Source: Leptospira yanagawae serovar Saopaulo str. Sao Paulo = ATCC 700523
GTDB taxonomy: Bacteria; Spirochaetota; Leptospiria; Leptospirales; Leptospiraceae
Assembly (NCBI RefSeq): GCF_000332475.2
Contig: NZ_AOGX02000015.1
Coordinates: 186,001-250,000, forward strand
DNA: 64,000 nucleotides
Direction: 5' to 3'
The position numbers were made by a program, and so were the translations under genes. Under the pieces are notes generated by a model. That model was not told where the DNA came from, searched no databases, and worked only from the letters and a program-made list of their open reading frames with translations. Shown here piece after piece: positions 35,622 through 43,886 of this stretch; within the stretch, counting starts at the first letter, position 1, and every line of letters starts with the position of its first letter.

Positions 35622-36635
35622 GTGGAAGACAAAAAGAATTTCAATCCAACCCCCTTTGTCGCAATCCGTGACCCACAGATCAATGTACAAGAAATTGTCC
35701 AAAACTTGGAATCAAAGATTCCTCTTGATCCGAGCCATCCACGCGAATGGTCCGAACTCACTAAAATCAGTTACAAACCTGAATCCCCATTGGGGTTCCG
35801 AAAATTTGACCCCGCAGGCACAGCCCATCTATTTGAAAAAGGGATTTCTAGTCCTAAATTTTCAAATCCTAAATTCTGGTACATCCGTGGACCAATCAAG
35901 TTTATCATCAATCGCTTGGTTTCTCTCTACGGACAAATCGACAAAAAACTTTCGGAAAACCGCATACGCGCTTTTTTCTCTGTTTTACACGAACTTGTAC
36001 GTCTTGGAAAGAGAATGGAACAGATGGAAAGAAGGTTTGATGGTTTTTACCGAGATCATTTGTTACATTCTGACGGAAAAAATTCGCCTAATTTCAGTTG
36101 GGCGACCTCATCTTACTTTGTTGATGCAGGAATGAATCCGAATTGGAATTTGGCAATCGATGATTTAAAAAACAGAAACCAAGTTTTTGTTTTGTTTCCA
36201 GAATGGGGAGAAATATTAAAAGAATTTACCATTTCAAAAATTCCTTTCCATTCAGTTACAACAAACAACGACCAATACAACTTTATCAAAAGTAATATTA
36301 CACAAAATATAAGATATGCTGAATCTCAATTCCCTATTTCAAATCAAAATATTGTTAATGGAGATGTGGTTGTTTATTTAGCTCTCAACAAGTTTCCTTC
36401 TTATGCTTTGGAACGATTGTTTGCAGAAATTTCTTCGGTTTTGAGTAAAGGTAGTCACCTTTATTTTTCAATCTCCATCATACCTGAAAAATCAAATCGT
36501 CCTTTCCGCGATCTCCAAGTAACAGAAATTAACTTAAATTTACTTCCTAGTTATTTAGAATCATTGGGTTTTTCCTCACCAAGAGACTTGTCAATTTCAG
36601 AAGAAACCAAGGTTTTCCGTTATACCAAATTCTAA
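35622..36635 (+). CDS. Degenerate methyltransferase-like protein of the glycan locus
   Basis: This 337-residue protein has a C-terminal half (about 165-335) that resembles the second half of a SAM-methyltransferase Rossmann fold, with DVVVYLALNKF, a helix ALERLFAEISSVLSKGSHLYFSI and a final beta hairpin. The SAM-binding Gly-rich motif I is not recognisable, so it may be inactive or bind something else. The N-terminal 150 residues include a conserved-looking stretch (YIRGPIKFIINRLVSLYGQ) often seen before glycan methyltransferases. The start is GTG at 35622. The first glycosyltransferase starts one base after the stop. Confidence 0.75.
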   Translation: MEDKKNFNPTPFVAIRDPQINVQEIVQNLESKIPLDPSHPREWSELTKISYKPESPLGFRKFDPAGTAHLFEKGISSPKFSNPKFWYIRGPIKFIINRLVSLYGQIDKKLSENRIRAFFSVLHELVRLGKRMEQMERRFDGFYRDHLLHSDGKNSPNFSWATSSYFVDAGMNPNWNLAIDDLKNRNQVFVLFPEWGEILKEFTISKIPFHSVTTNNDQYNFIKSNITQNIRYAESQFPISNQNIVNGDVVVYLALNKFPSYALERLFAEISSVLSKGSHLYFSISIIPEKSNRPFRDLQVTEINLNLLPSYLESLGFSSPRDLSISEETKVFRYTKF

Positions 36636-36636
36636 A

Positions 36637-37704
36637 ATGAATGTCTTTCAACATCTAGATGAATTAAAAGATTCTGATGGTGTCGGCAATGATGCGATTG
36701 GATTATCAGAAGTTTTTCGGTCGTTAGGTTATCGATCACATTTCATTACTAGAATTCCAAGAAAAGGAAAACCATTACAAAGCACTTTCCATATAGTAGA
36801 CAATTTTCATGAGCAAACGAATGTAAACGATATCCACATCTTACATTATGGTGGCGCTGGTTACCCATATACACTATTCCAAAACCTACCTGGTACCAAA
36901 ATTTTAAGATTTCACAATGTCACTCCCGCTAAATTTTACGAACATACCACAACTGATGACATTTTTCACGCGATGGAAAAGTTTGAATCACTGTCTTATT
37001 TAGAATTAGCTAGTTTATCAATTTTTTGTGATTCAGTTTGGTGTGATTCACAATTCAATTATGAAACCATAAAAGGATACGATTTTCGAAATCCTTATGT
37101 AATTCCAATCTGCAAATCTTATGAAAAATTACAAAAAGAGACTTTATCGCATAACGATCATTCTATTGCATTTATAGGACGATATTCTCCTCAAAAAAAA
37201 TGGGAGGACTTAATTACATTTTTTTCCTTTTGGGAAAAAGAATTCCCAAACGCAAAATGTTATTGTATCGGATCAATTATTGGTGCATTTGATGGATATT
37301 TTGAACGACTAACAGAAGTTGTGCGAAATTTTCAATTGGAGAACAAAGTAGTATTTTTAATGGGTAAATCCGATTCAGAAGTATTAACAATCATTCAAAA
37401 CTCCAGTGCTTTTGTTTCAATGAGTGAACACGAAGGGTTTTGTTTGCCGATTTTGGAAGCTTTTGGATGTGGAATACCAGTTTTTGCCTACGCGGCGGGT
37501 GCAATCCCAGGGACAATGAAAGAAGGCGGAAAATTGTTTGATTCAAAAAACTACCCATCTCTTGTGAAAATGATCAAAAACCATTTGAGTGAAAAAGATC
37601 TTCGTGATCAAATGATCGATACCCAATACAAGGTATTGGAGGATTACAATAAATTTCCTTTCGATTTGGTGATCTCTGGCATCTTACAAAGTGGTATCAA
37701 ATGA
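36637..37704 (+). CDS. GT4-type glycosyltransferase, first tandem copy
   Basis: A GT-B fold enzyme of 355 residues. The C-terminal nucleotide-sugar domain has FIGRYSPQKKWEDLI and the retaining E-x7-E motif in SEHEGFCLPILEAFGCG, followed by PVFAYAAGAIPGTM. It transfers a sugar from a nucleotide donor to a growing surface glycan at the cytoplasmic face. The downstream gene is a clear paralogue joined by an ATGA overlap. Donor and acceptor are unknown. Confidence 0.92.
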   Translation: MNVFQHLDELKDSDGVGNDAIGLSEVFRSLGYRSHFITRIPRKGKPLQSTFHIVDNFHEQTNVNDIHILHYGGAGYPYTLFQNLPGTKILRFHNVTPAKFYEHTTTDDIFHAMEKFESLSYLELASLSIFCDSVWCDSQFNYETIKGYDFRNPYVIPICKSYEKLQKETLSHNDHSIAFIGRYSPQKKWEDLITFFSFWEKEFPNAKCYCIGSIIGAFDGYFERLTEVVRNFQLENKVVFLMGKSDSEVLTIIQNSSAFVSMSEHEGFCLPILEAFGCGIPVFAYAAGAIPGTMKEGGKLFDSKNYPSLVKMIKNHLSEKDLRDQMIDTQYKVLEDYNKFPFDLVISGILQSGIK

Positions 37705-38756
37705 ACATTCACCAATTCTCAGCCGGTTTTCAATTAGGTGATGCCATCTCACAAGAGATGTTGGAAATCAAACGATTGCTCGCAAAAGAAAATTATGAAG
37801 GTAATATTTTTGCAGAAAATGTATTATCAAGTGATCGCAAATTTGCAGAAAAGTTAACAAAAGCAAATATCAAACCCAAAGATGTCATTGTTTACCACCA
37901 TTCAATCCATTCAAAAGTTTTAGATTTCCTTTTACAGTTTCCCAATAAAAAGATACTTATTTATCACAATGTAACTCCAGAATCTTTTTTTGAGGCATAC
38001 GATTTACGATTTAGCTATTTACTCAGAAAAGGTAGAGAAGATTTATCTGTGATCAAAAACAATTTCCAACATTCATTTGCTGTATCTCAATTTAATTTGA
38101 ATGAACTCATTCATTTGGGATTCAAACAATCTAGAATTTTTCCATTACACTTAAATTTTCAAAAATGGAATTTAAATTCGGAAGATACTAAAACCAAAGC
38201 ATATTCTTATCAAACCCCATCGTTTTTATTTGTTGGTCGTATCGCTCCGAATAAATGTCAGGACGATCTCATTCGTTTTGCTAGAACTTGGAAATCGAAT
38301 TATGGAAACAATTTTTCACTACGAATGTTAGGTTTCTGTAACCCAGACCAACAGTCATATTTAGATGAACTTAATTTTATGATCACCCAACTCGATTTGC
38401 AAGAAGAAGTGAAAATCATTCCTTATGTAGATGAGTCGATGCTAAAGAAAATTTATTCTGAAAGTAATTTGTTTTTATCAATGAGTGAACACGAAGGTTT
38501 TTGTGTTCCACTTATGGAGGCCATGCATTTTCAATTGCCAGTAGTTGCTTATGCAGCAGGAGCAGTACCAGAAACTTTAGGAGAGGCAGGATACCTTTTC
38601 CATTCTAAAGATTTTGATCAATTGGCAAAGGAAATATACAAAATCTTTCAAAATAATGAATACAGAAACACAATTCTATTCCAACAAAACCAACGATTGG
38701 ACTCTTATTTAAAATCTACGAGCATTTTACCTTTGTTAGAGGTTATTAAAAGTTAA
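37701..38756 (+). CDS. GT4-type glycosyltransferase, second tandem copy
   Basis: This 351-residue paralogue of the preceding gene product shares HNVTP, the FVGRIAPNKCQDDLI donor-domain start, the E-x7-E motif SEHEGFCVPLMEAMHF and PVVAYAAGAVPETL. It starts inside the stop codon of the previous gene (ATGA), so the pair is co-translated. The two probably arose by duplication and add successive sugars. The last glycosyltransferase of the locus starts 3 bases later. Confidence 0.92.
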   Translation: MNIHQFSAGFQLGDAISQEMLEIKRLLAKENYEGNIFAENVLSSDRKFAEKLTKANIKPKDVIVYHHSIHSKVLDFLLQFPNKKILIYHNVTPESFFEAYDLRFSYLLRKGREDLSVIKNNFQHSFAVSQFNLNELIHLGFKQSRIFPLHLNFQKWNLNSEDTKTKAYSYQTPSFLFVGRIAPNKCQDDLIRFARTWKSNYGNNFSLRMLGFCNPDQQSYLDELNFMITQLDLQEEVKIIPYVDESMLKKIYSESNLFLSMSEHEGFCVPLMEAMHFQLPVVAYAAGAVPETLGEAGYLFHSKDFDQLAKEIYKIFQNNEYRNTILFQQNQRLDSYLKSTSILPLLEVIKS

Positions 38757-38759
38757 GAA

Positions 38760-39947
38760 ATGGCAAAAATTTTATTCATTACTCCTAGATTTTTGCAAAA
38801 TGCATCGGGAGGTGCTGAAAAATTAGCTTCTGACTATGTAGATATTTTAAGTGAAACACATGAAGTTACAGTTTGTACCAGTGCGGCCAAGAATTATGTT
38901 ACTTGGAAAAATGAATTCAATCCAGGCCAAATAGAAGAAAACAATTATAAAATCATACGTTTTCCTGTTGAACGATCGCGTAACATAAACAAGATGAACT
39001 CAATATTGGATCGTTGTTTAAAGGCAGGTGATTCGGTTTCGATGAAGGACCAGATGTCTTTTCTTATAGAACAAGGTCCGTTTTGTCCCAAGTTAGTTGA
39101 ATATGTATCCAAACATCAGTTTGAATATGATTTGATTATTCTTGTTGGATATTTGTATTATCCTGTGGTACTCAGCATTCCATTATTAAAAGTTCCCTTT
39201 GTAATTGTCCCTACGTTTCATGATGAACCACCGTTCCGTTTGCCAATCTATAGACAAACCTACCTCAGCCATTATCTATATAGTTTTAATGCACCCGAAG
39301 AGTTAGAAGTTTATGAATCCATTCACCGCCAAAAAGTGAATCGATATTTTTTAATTGGAACCTATGTTGATGATCTAAATCCAAAATTTAAAACTTCTAA
39401 CTCTGACATCGTCAAATCCGAAAAAACTTTCCAACTCCTCACCATCGGTAGGATCGAACCTGCAAAAGGATATCCAACCTTATTCGAAAATTTTCATCAA
39501 TGGAAACAATCAAATCATAGATCCGACGTTACCTTGAAATGTCTAGGGTCAGTTTTTTCCATGGATGTTTCTAAGGAAAAAGAAATTCTGTTTCCAGGAT
39601 TTGTTTCGGAAGAAGAAAAAGTTTTGGAAATACAAAACTCATATTTATTATTGAATCCATCTGCTTATGAAAGTTTTTCCATTTCTATCATGGAGTCTTG
39701 GCTCCAAGAAAAACCTGTACTTGTAAACGGAATGTCTTCTGTTATGAAAGGACATTGCATTCGTAGCCAAGGTGGTTTGTATTATTCCGATTCTATTTCC
39801 TTTCAAAGGATGTTAGAGTATCTTTTGGAAAACAAAACAATCGCAGAAAGAATGGGAAAAAACGGCAGGAAATATGTTCTTTCAAATTTTTCTAAAGATG
39901 TTATTAAAACAAAACTCAATCAAATGGTTAATACACTACTCGGTTGA
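38760..39947 (+). CDS. Glycosyltransferase (GT4-like), third of the locus
   Basis: This 395-residue enzyme is a more distant GT-B family member. The N-terminus FITPRFLQNASGGAEKLASDY is typical of acceptor domains in GT4 enzymes. The donor domain has LLTIGRIEPAKGYPTLFENF, NPSAYESFSISIMESWLQEKPVLVN with the E-x7-E pair, and a final helix. It follows the two tandem copies after 3 bases. Its 3' end overlaps the convergent inositol monophosphatase gene by 20 bases. Confidence 0.9.
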   Translation: MAKILFITPRFLQNASGGAEKLASDYVDILSETHEVTVCTSAAKNYVTWKNEFNPGQIEENNYKIIRFPVERSRNINKMNSILDRCLKAGDSVSMKDQMSFLIEQGPFCPKLVEYVSKHQFEYDLIILVGYLYYPVVLSIPLLKVPFVIVPTFHDEPPFRLPIYRQTYLSHYLYSFNAPEELEVYESIHRQKVNRYFLIGTYVDDLNPKFKTSNSDIVKSEKTFQLLTIGRIEPAKGYPTLFENFHQWKQSNHRSDVTLKCLGSVFSMDVSKEKEILFPGFVSEEEKVLEIQNSYLLLNPSAYESFSISIMESWLQEKPVLVNGMSSVMKGHCIRSQGGLYYSDSISFQRMLEYLLENKTIAERMGKNGRKYVLSNFSKDVIKTKLNQMVNTLLG

Positions 39948-40740
39948 TTTGGCCTTCAAACTCTGCCAATAGGTATTCATGAACATAACCATTACTTGCC
40001 AGTAAACTTGGAATCATAATGGAAAAATCATTCCCGTCCATAGATGTCAACTTACCATTTGCTTCCAAAACGATAAGACCAGCTGCTGCCATATCCCATG
40101 GTTTTAAACCTAATTCATAGTATCCTTCGAATTTTCCTTCTGCTAACCAACATAAATCGAGAGTGGCTGCCCCAGTTCTACGTATGCCTCGCGATTTTTG
40201 TAAAATGGATTTATAATATTGCATTAACGTGTCTAAAGACAAATTTCGATCATAAGGAAATCCTGTGACAAACAATGAATCTTTCATTGACTTTGTTTGT
40301 GAAACTTGGATTTGTTTTTTTTCACGAAAAGCACCCTGGCCTTTGATCGCATGATAATATGTACCGAGTTCCGGGAAAAAAACCATTCCGATCACAGGAG
40401 ACATCGTCTCGGTCTCCACAACACCTACCGACACTCCATACAAAGGTAATCCATGGGTATAATTCGTTGTACCGTCTAATGGATCAATCACCCAAGTATA
40501 ACCAGATGTGCCCGCAATAGGATCTCGTTCTTCTGAAAGAATTCCGTCCAAAGGAAAGTTTTTTTGGATTTCTTCTAGAATCATTGATTCCGCTTTTAAA
40601 TCTGCTTCTGTGACTAAGTTGTATAAACTTTTTTCATCAACTTTTAAGTTGGATTCCTTGTGTTTTTCAACAAGGAAGTTTGCAACATTCGGTAAAAAAT
40701 TTAAAAAATGATAAGATCTATCATGTAATTCAGAAAGCAT
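39928..40740 (-). CDS. suhB: Inositol monophosphatase family protein
   Basis: The metal-binding signatures are present: the Glu in LSEERDP, WVIDPLDGTTN (motif A) and the C-terminal KPWDMAAAGLIV (motif B). The family hydrolyses inositol-1-phosphate or related sugar phosphates, and in some bacteria SuhB also modulates RNA polymerase. The ATG at 40740 is preferred; it overlaps the stop of the XpaC-like gene by one base (TGATG). A TTG codon directly before it could extend it by one residue. The position next to a glycan locus would suit production of inositol or another polyol. Confidence 0.92.
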   Translation of the reverse strand: MLSELHDRSYHFLNFLPNVANFLVEKHKESNLKVDEKSLYNLVTEADLKAESMILEEIQKNFPLDGILSEERDPIAGTSGYTWVIDPLDGTTNYTHGLPLYGVSVGVVETETMSPVIGMVFFPELGTYYHAIKGQGAFREKKQIQVSQTKSMKDSLFVTGFPYDRNLSLDTLMQYYKSILQKSRGIRRTGAATLDLCWLAEGKFEGYYELGLKPWDMAAAGLIVLEANGKLTSMDGNDFSIMIPSLLASNGYVHEYLLAEFEGQINRVVY

Positions 40741-41609
40741 CAATACCCGCCAAATTCGATGTTTTTTTTCATCGCGGTGATCTCAACATCTAAATTTAGG
40801 GTTTCGTCTGCTTTCAGTTTATTTCTGACTTGTTCAGTTGTTTTAATGACTTCGCTTAACAGAGAATTGAGTTCCGTTTTTCTTTTTTCGGAGTCGGGAG
40901 AACTAACACTTTGGCTTACTCGAATGTATTGGCTAAGAATTTTGGAAACGGTTTCTGGAAAGTAATTGAGAAACTGTTTTGCTTTACGATATGAAAGTGG
41001 ATCCTCAGCTAGTTTGACACGTAAATCAGATAAAGAATGAAGGTATTCATTACATAATCCCTGCAAAGTAACATCCGTTAAAGATTTTGCATCTTTTTCT
41101 GTAGACAGCCGGAATTCATCGAGTTTTTCCATTTGGGATTTGTATTCTGAAAATTCTACTTTGTCTTCAAATTTCTTTTTTAGTTCATTCCAATTTTCTT
41201 TTGTTTTGCTATTGGAAAAGAGGAGTGGAAAAAAACTAAATGGATAGTGGTGTGGTTTTCCTATGGTTGTGCGGTAAATTGCGATTCCTAAAAAAATCAC
41301 ATGTAAAAAAGCCATAAACACATAGGAAAATACGAGCAAAACTCTATCGTCCCCAAATTTCGTTCCAAATCCAAAGTATCCCAAAGACAATAAAGCCTGT
41401 AAGTACATTGCCTCTAATGATTGTTTGGCGGAGTAGGAAGATTTTGTGCGAGATAACCACATCACAAAAGGATAAATCATAGCTCCAAGTGATGAAATAT
41501 AAAATGGAAAAGGCAATAATGCCATTGGATAAGTGAGTAAAGTTGAAATATGGGCCCGCCTGGCCCATTTTTTCTCTTCTTGATTTTGTTCTGATTGTAC
41601 TTCTGTCAT
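40740..41609 (-). CDS. XpaC-like membrane protein
   Basis: The first 130 residues contain three or four membrane helices (LLTYPMALLPFPFYISSLGA) similar to DUF4870 proteins. The C-terminal 150 residues are helical and match the XpaC/5-bromo-4-chloroindolyl phosphate hydrolysis family, with the typical LNYFPETVSKILSQYIRVSQ. XpaC genes regularly stand next to TelA genes, as here: the TelA-like gene ends one base upstream. The pair is linked in other bacteria to resistance to toxic anions and antimicrobials; biochemical function is unclear. Confidence 0.82.
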   Translation of the reverse strand: MTEVQSEQNQEEKKWARRAHISTLLTYPMALLPFPFYISSLGAMIYPFVMWLSRTKSSYSAKQSLEAMYLQALLSLGYFGFGTKFGDDRVLLVFSYVFMAFLHVIFLGIAIYRTTIGKPHHYPFSFFPLLFSNSKTKENWNELKKKFEDKVEFSEYKSQMEKLDEFRLSTEKDAKSLTDVTLQGLCNEYLHSLSDLRVKLAEDPLSYRKAKQFLNYFPETVSKILSQYIRVSQSVSSPDSEKRKTELNSLLSEVIKTTEQVRNKLKADETLNLDVEITAMKKNIEFGGY

Positions 41610-41610
41610 T

Positions 41611-42681
41611 CTATTTTGATTCCAATAGTTTTTGTTTGATATCAGATTCGATTTTAATCATCTCTTGTTCAGCCAACTTACGTTTTTGGCGACCATCTTC
41701 TTGGATTTTCAAAGTTTCTGTAATCGTTTCAATCAATTGTTGGTTCACATTTTTTAAGGTTTCAATTTCAATGATCCCTTTTTCTGATTCTTTTGCGATC
41801 TCAACAGTTCCTGATTTTAACATCTCTGCATTTTTTTGGATCAGGTCATTGGTTGTTTTCGAAACTTGTTTTTGTGCTTCCAGAGCTTTCCTTTGGCGCA
41901 TCAATCCAAGTGCAATGACAATCTGATTTTTCCAAAGTGGGATCGTATTCAAAATCGAACTTTGGATTTTTTCAACCAAAACTTGGTTTCCACTTTGGAT
42001 CAAACGGATTTGTGGTCCTGTTTGTAAGGACAGAATTCGTGTGAGTTTTAGGTCATGGATTTTTTTCTCAAATCGATCCACCATTTGTACCATATCTTGG
42101 TATTGTTGGGATGCAAGAGTATCTCCTTGGGCCTTCGCCTTTTCCAACATTTCGGGTAAAATTTTATCTCGAAGTTCTTGGATCTTTTTATCACCTGCTG
42201 CGATGAAAATTTGAATCTCTTTGAAATATTCTAAATTTTTCTCGTATAACGCCTGCAATAAAGTGATATCTTTTGTGAGATTCGTTCTAGCTGAATGTAG
42301 TTCATCTACAATTTTTCCAATCTGTGATTCCAGGTCTTCGAACTTGGCTAAAAACTTTCGAGAAGCATCAAAAAGCCCACCAATCAAAGGAATTTTAGAA
42401 AGAGTGTTCCCTTCTCCGGCGAAACTATCCATATCTAAGTCTTTGATTTTAAATAGGAGTTGGTTTAACAATTCACCAGCATATCCTGAGTCTTTTGTTT
42501 TGATCTCGGATAAAACCTTGTCCGCAAAATCGGAAACTTTTGCTTGGGCAGACGATCCATAGGAAACTATGTCATTGGGATTATTGAGTTTAATTTGTCC
42601 GGTCAATTCCTCAACTTTTTGAATGTCTTCCTTAGTCAGTTGTAGTTCCGGGTCATTTGATTTTAGTTCCAGAGAGTCCAT
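41611..42681 (-). CDS. TelA-family toxic anion resistance protein
   Basis: The 356-residue helical protein matches the TelA/KlaA family: IPLIGGLFDASRKFLAKFEDLESQI, TRILSLQTGPQIRLIQSGNQ, NTIPLWKNQIVIALGLMRQRKA are signature segments. Start is ATG 42681 with AAAGGAT at 10 bases; the frame is open 123 bases further upstream but without a good ribosome site. Members confer tellurite resistance in plasmid systems and bacteriocin or nisin tolerance in Gram-positives, possibly through the membrane. It begins the operon TelA-XpaC-inositol monophosphatase. Confidence 0.92.
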   Translation of the reverse strand: MDSLELKSNDPELQLTKEDIQKVEELTGQIKLNNPNDIVSYGSSAQAKVSDFADKVLSEIKTKDSGYAGELLNQLLFKIKDLDMDSFAGEGNTLSKIPLIGGLFDASRKFLAKFEDLESQIGKIVDELHSARTNLTKDITLLQALYEKNLEYFKEIQIFIAAGDKKIQELRDKILPEMLEKAKAQGDTLASQQYQDMVQMVDRFEKKIHDLKLTRILSLQTGPQIRLIQSGNQVLVEKIQSSILNTIPLWKNQIVIALGLMRQRKALEAQKQVSKTTNDLIQKNAEMLKSGTVEIAKESEKGIIEIETLKNVNQQLIETITETLKIQEDGRQKRKLAEQEMIKIESDIKQKLLESK

Positions 42682-42816
42682 ACGTTTTGATCCTTTATTG
42701 TTTCTCACAAAGATAGAATCGTTTTTAAAATATGAATCAAGCAGAAAAATACTTTGTGCAGAAACACGAACTTGGAAATTTATTTCTCCAAAAATGCGAT
42801 CCAAAACTACGGTTTG

Positions 42817-42847
42817 GTGACAATTTCTTTGTAAGGATTGTTATACT
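42817..42847 (+). promoter_or_regulatory. Candidate extended -10 promoter of the recombinase-like gene
   Basis: GTGACA (42817-42822) and TATACT (42842-42847) lie 19 bases apart. A TG one base before the -10 hexamer gives an extended -10 element, which can offset the long spacer. A start near 42854 supports the ATG at 42871 as the translation start. Confidence 0.45.
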
Positions 42848-42870
42848 TTGATACATTCCCTGAGAAAAAT

Positions 42871-43488
42871 ATGCTAAATACGAATTTGAATTTACCAACC
42901 TTCCTCCCTCCCATTCTCACCGTCGATGTATTCACTTTGGGAAACCGTTTGTTAGCCCAAACCGAGATCCTGAATTTACTCAATAGACTGAGGAACAAAA
43001 ATCACTTTCACTATTTGATCATCAAATTCTTAGTTTGCACTGGTTTGTCTTTACCAGAGCTCATCCATTTGAAAATCGCTGATTTTAACAAAGAAATGGA
43101 TCGTTTTTATATAACGAACGTCGGTCGTCTGAGGAAACGACATATCTTTTTGGATCCAAAATTTGCTGTGGAGCTGTATCGTTACTCTTGTGAATTTTCG
43201 CCAGGAGATTATCTGTTCCCAGGCCGGGATGGAGAGTTACGCACCCGCACCATCCAAAAGATTTTGAAGACCGCAAGCCGCATGATCTCACGAGAAATAC
43301 ACATACCTTTTTTGCGAGATGTAATTGCTCTCGATTTATTCCAAAAGGGATTCCCTCTCAGGGAAATCCAAGAATTTTTGGGCCATCGAACCAAACGTTC
43401 CACCCGACATCGGATTATGTTGCATATCACAGAGATGGACCATAGGGATCCACGACTTTTTACGAGAAACAGAAACCAAGCAGCGTAA
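42871..43488 (+). CDS. Tyrosine recombinase-like protein lacking catalytic residues
   Basis: The 205-residue protein covers only the C-terminal catalytic-type domain of XerC/D recombinases and lacks the N-terminal core-binding domain. Alignment by eye to XerD: TGLRxxEL reads TGLSLPEL (catalytic Arg lost), HxLRH reads PFLRD (first His lost, Arg kept), LGH is kept, and the Tyr nucleophile position (xIYxH) reads IMLH. Three of the key residues, including the nucleophile, are gone, so it should not cut DNA. It may have become a DNA-binding protein. No att-like repeat or mobile genes flank it. TTG 42838 would be an alternative start but it lies in the promoter. Confidence 0.85.
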   Translation: MLNTNLNLPTFLPPILTVDVFTLGNRLLAQTEILNLLNRLRNKNHFHYLIIKFLVCTGLSLPELIHLKIADFNKEMDRFYITNVGRLRKRHIFLDPKFAVELYRYSCEFSPGDYLFPGRDGELRTRTIQKILKTASRMISREIHIPFLRDVIALDLFQKGFPLREIQEFLGHRTKRSTRHRIMLHITEMDHRDPRLFTRNRNQAA

Positions 43489-43543
43489 AAATTTCTTGAA
43501 CCTTTGGTGTTTTCAAAGATTCTAGTCACCAAGTAGGCTCGCT

Positions 43544-43882
43544 TTGGAAATTAAAACCAAAAAAATCGGAAAGCACACACTCGTTCACCTAAACGGTCGT
43601 TTGGATATCACTCATTCGGATGAGGTTGAGGCAAAATTAGCTGATGATGTGCAAAACGGAGATGGTGACATCATTATCAATTTAGAGCTCATATCCTATA
43701 TCTCCTCTTCTGGAATTCGTATCTTTGTTGGTATGGTGCGAGAGCTCGACAAACAAGGAAGAAAGCTCAAACTCTGCTGCATCACTCCACCTGTAAAAAA
43801 GGTTTTTGATGTTGTAGAACTTTTGGATTTGTTTGAAGTTTTCGAAACGGAACAAGAAGCCGTTAATTCCCTTTCTAAGTAA
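43544..43882 (+). CDS. STAS-domain anti-sigma factor antagonist
   Basis: This is a single 112-residue STAS domain: the family pattern HLNGRLDITHSDEVEAKL and LELISYISSSGIRIFVGMV. The first Ser of the SSSG motif is the usual phosphorylation site controlled by a serine kinase and a SpoIIE phosphatase. It should act in the cytoplasm by binding an anti-sigma kinase. Several SpoIIE phosphatases are encoded in the window, but no kinase or anti-sigma gene lies next to it. The start is TTG; no ATG is available. Confidence 0.92.
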   Translation: MEIKTKKIGKHTLVHLNGRLDITHSDEVEAKLADDVQNGDGDIIINLELISYISSSGIRIFVGMVRELDKQGRKLKLCCITPPVKKVFDVVELLDLFEVFETEQEAVNSLSK

Positions 43883-43886
43883 TACA

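Noticed and set aside
42682..42804. N-terminal extension of the TelA frame
   Set aside because: The ATG at 42681 has AAAGGAT at the right distance, and the extra residues do not resemble the TelA family.
42871..43488. Recombinase-like gene as a marker of an integrated element
   Set aside because: No att-like direct repeats, tRNA, phage or IS genes lie near it, and the catalytic residues are lost.
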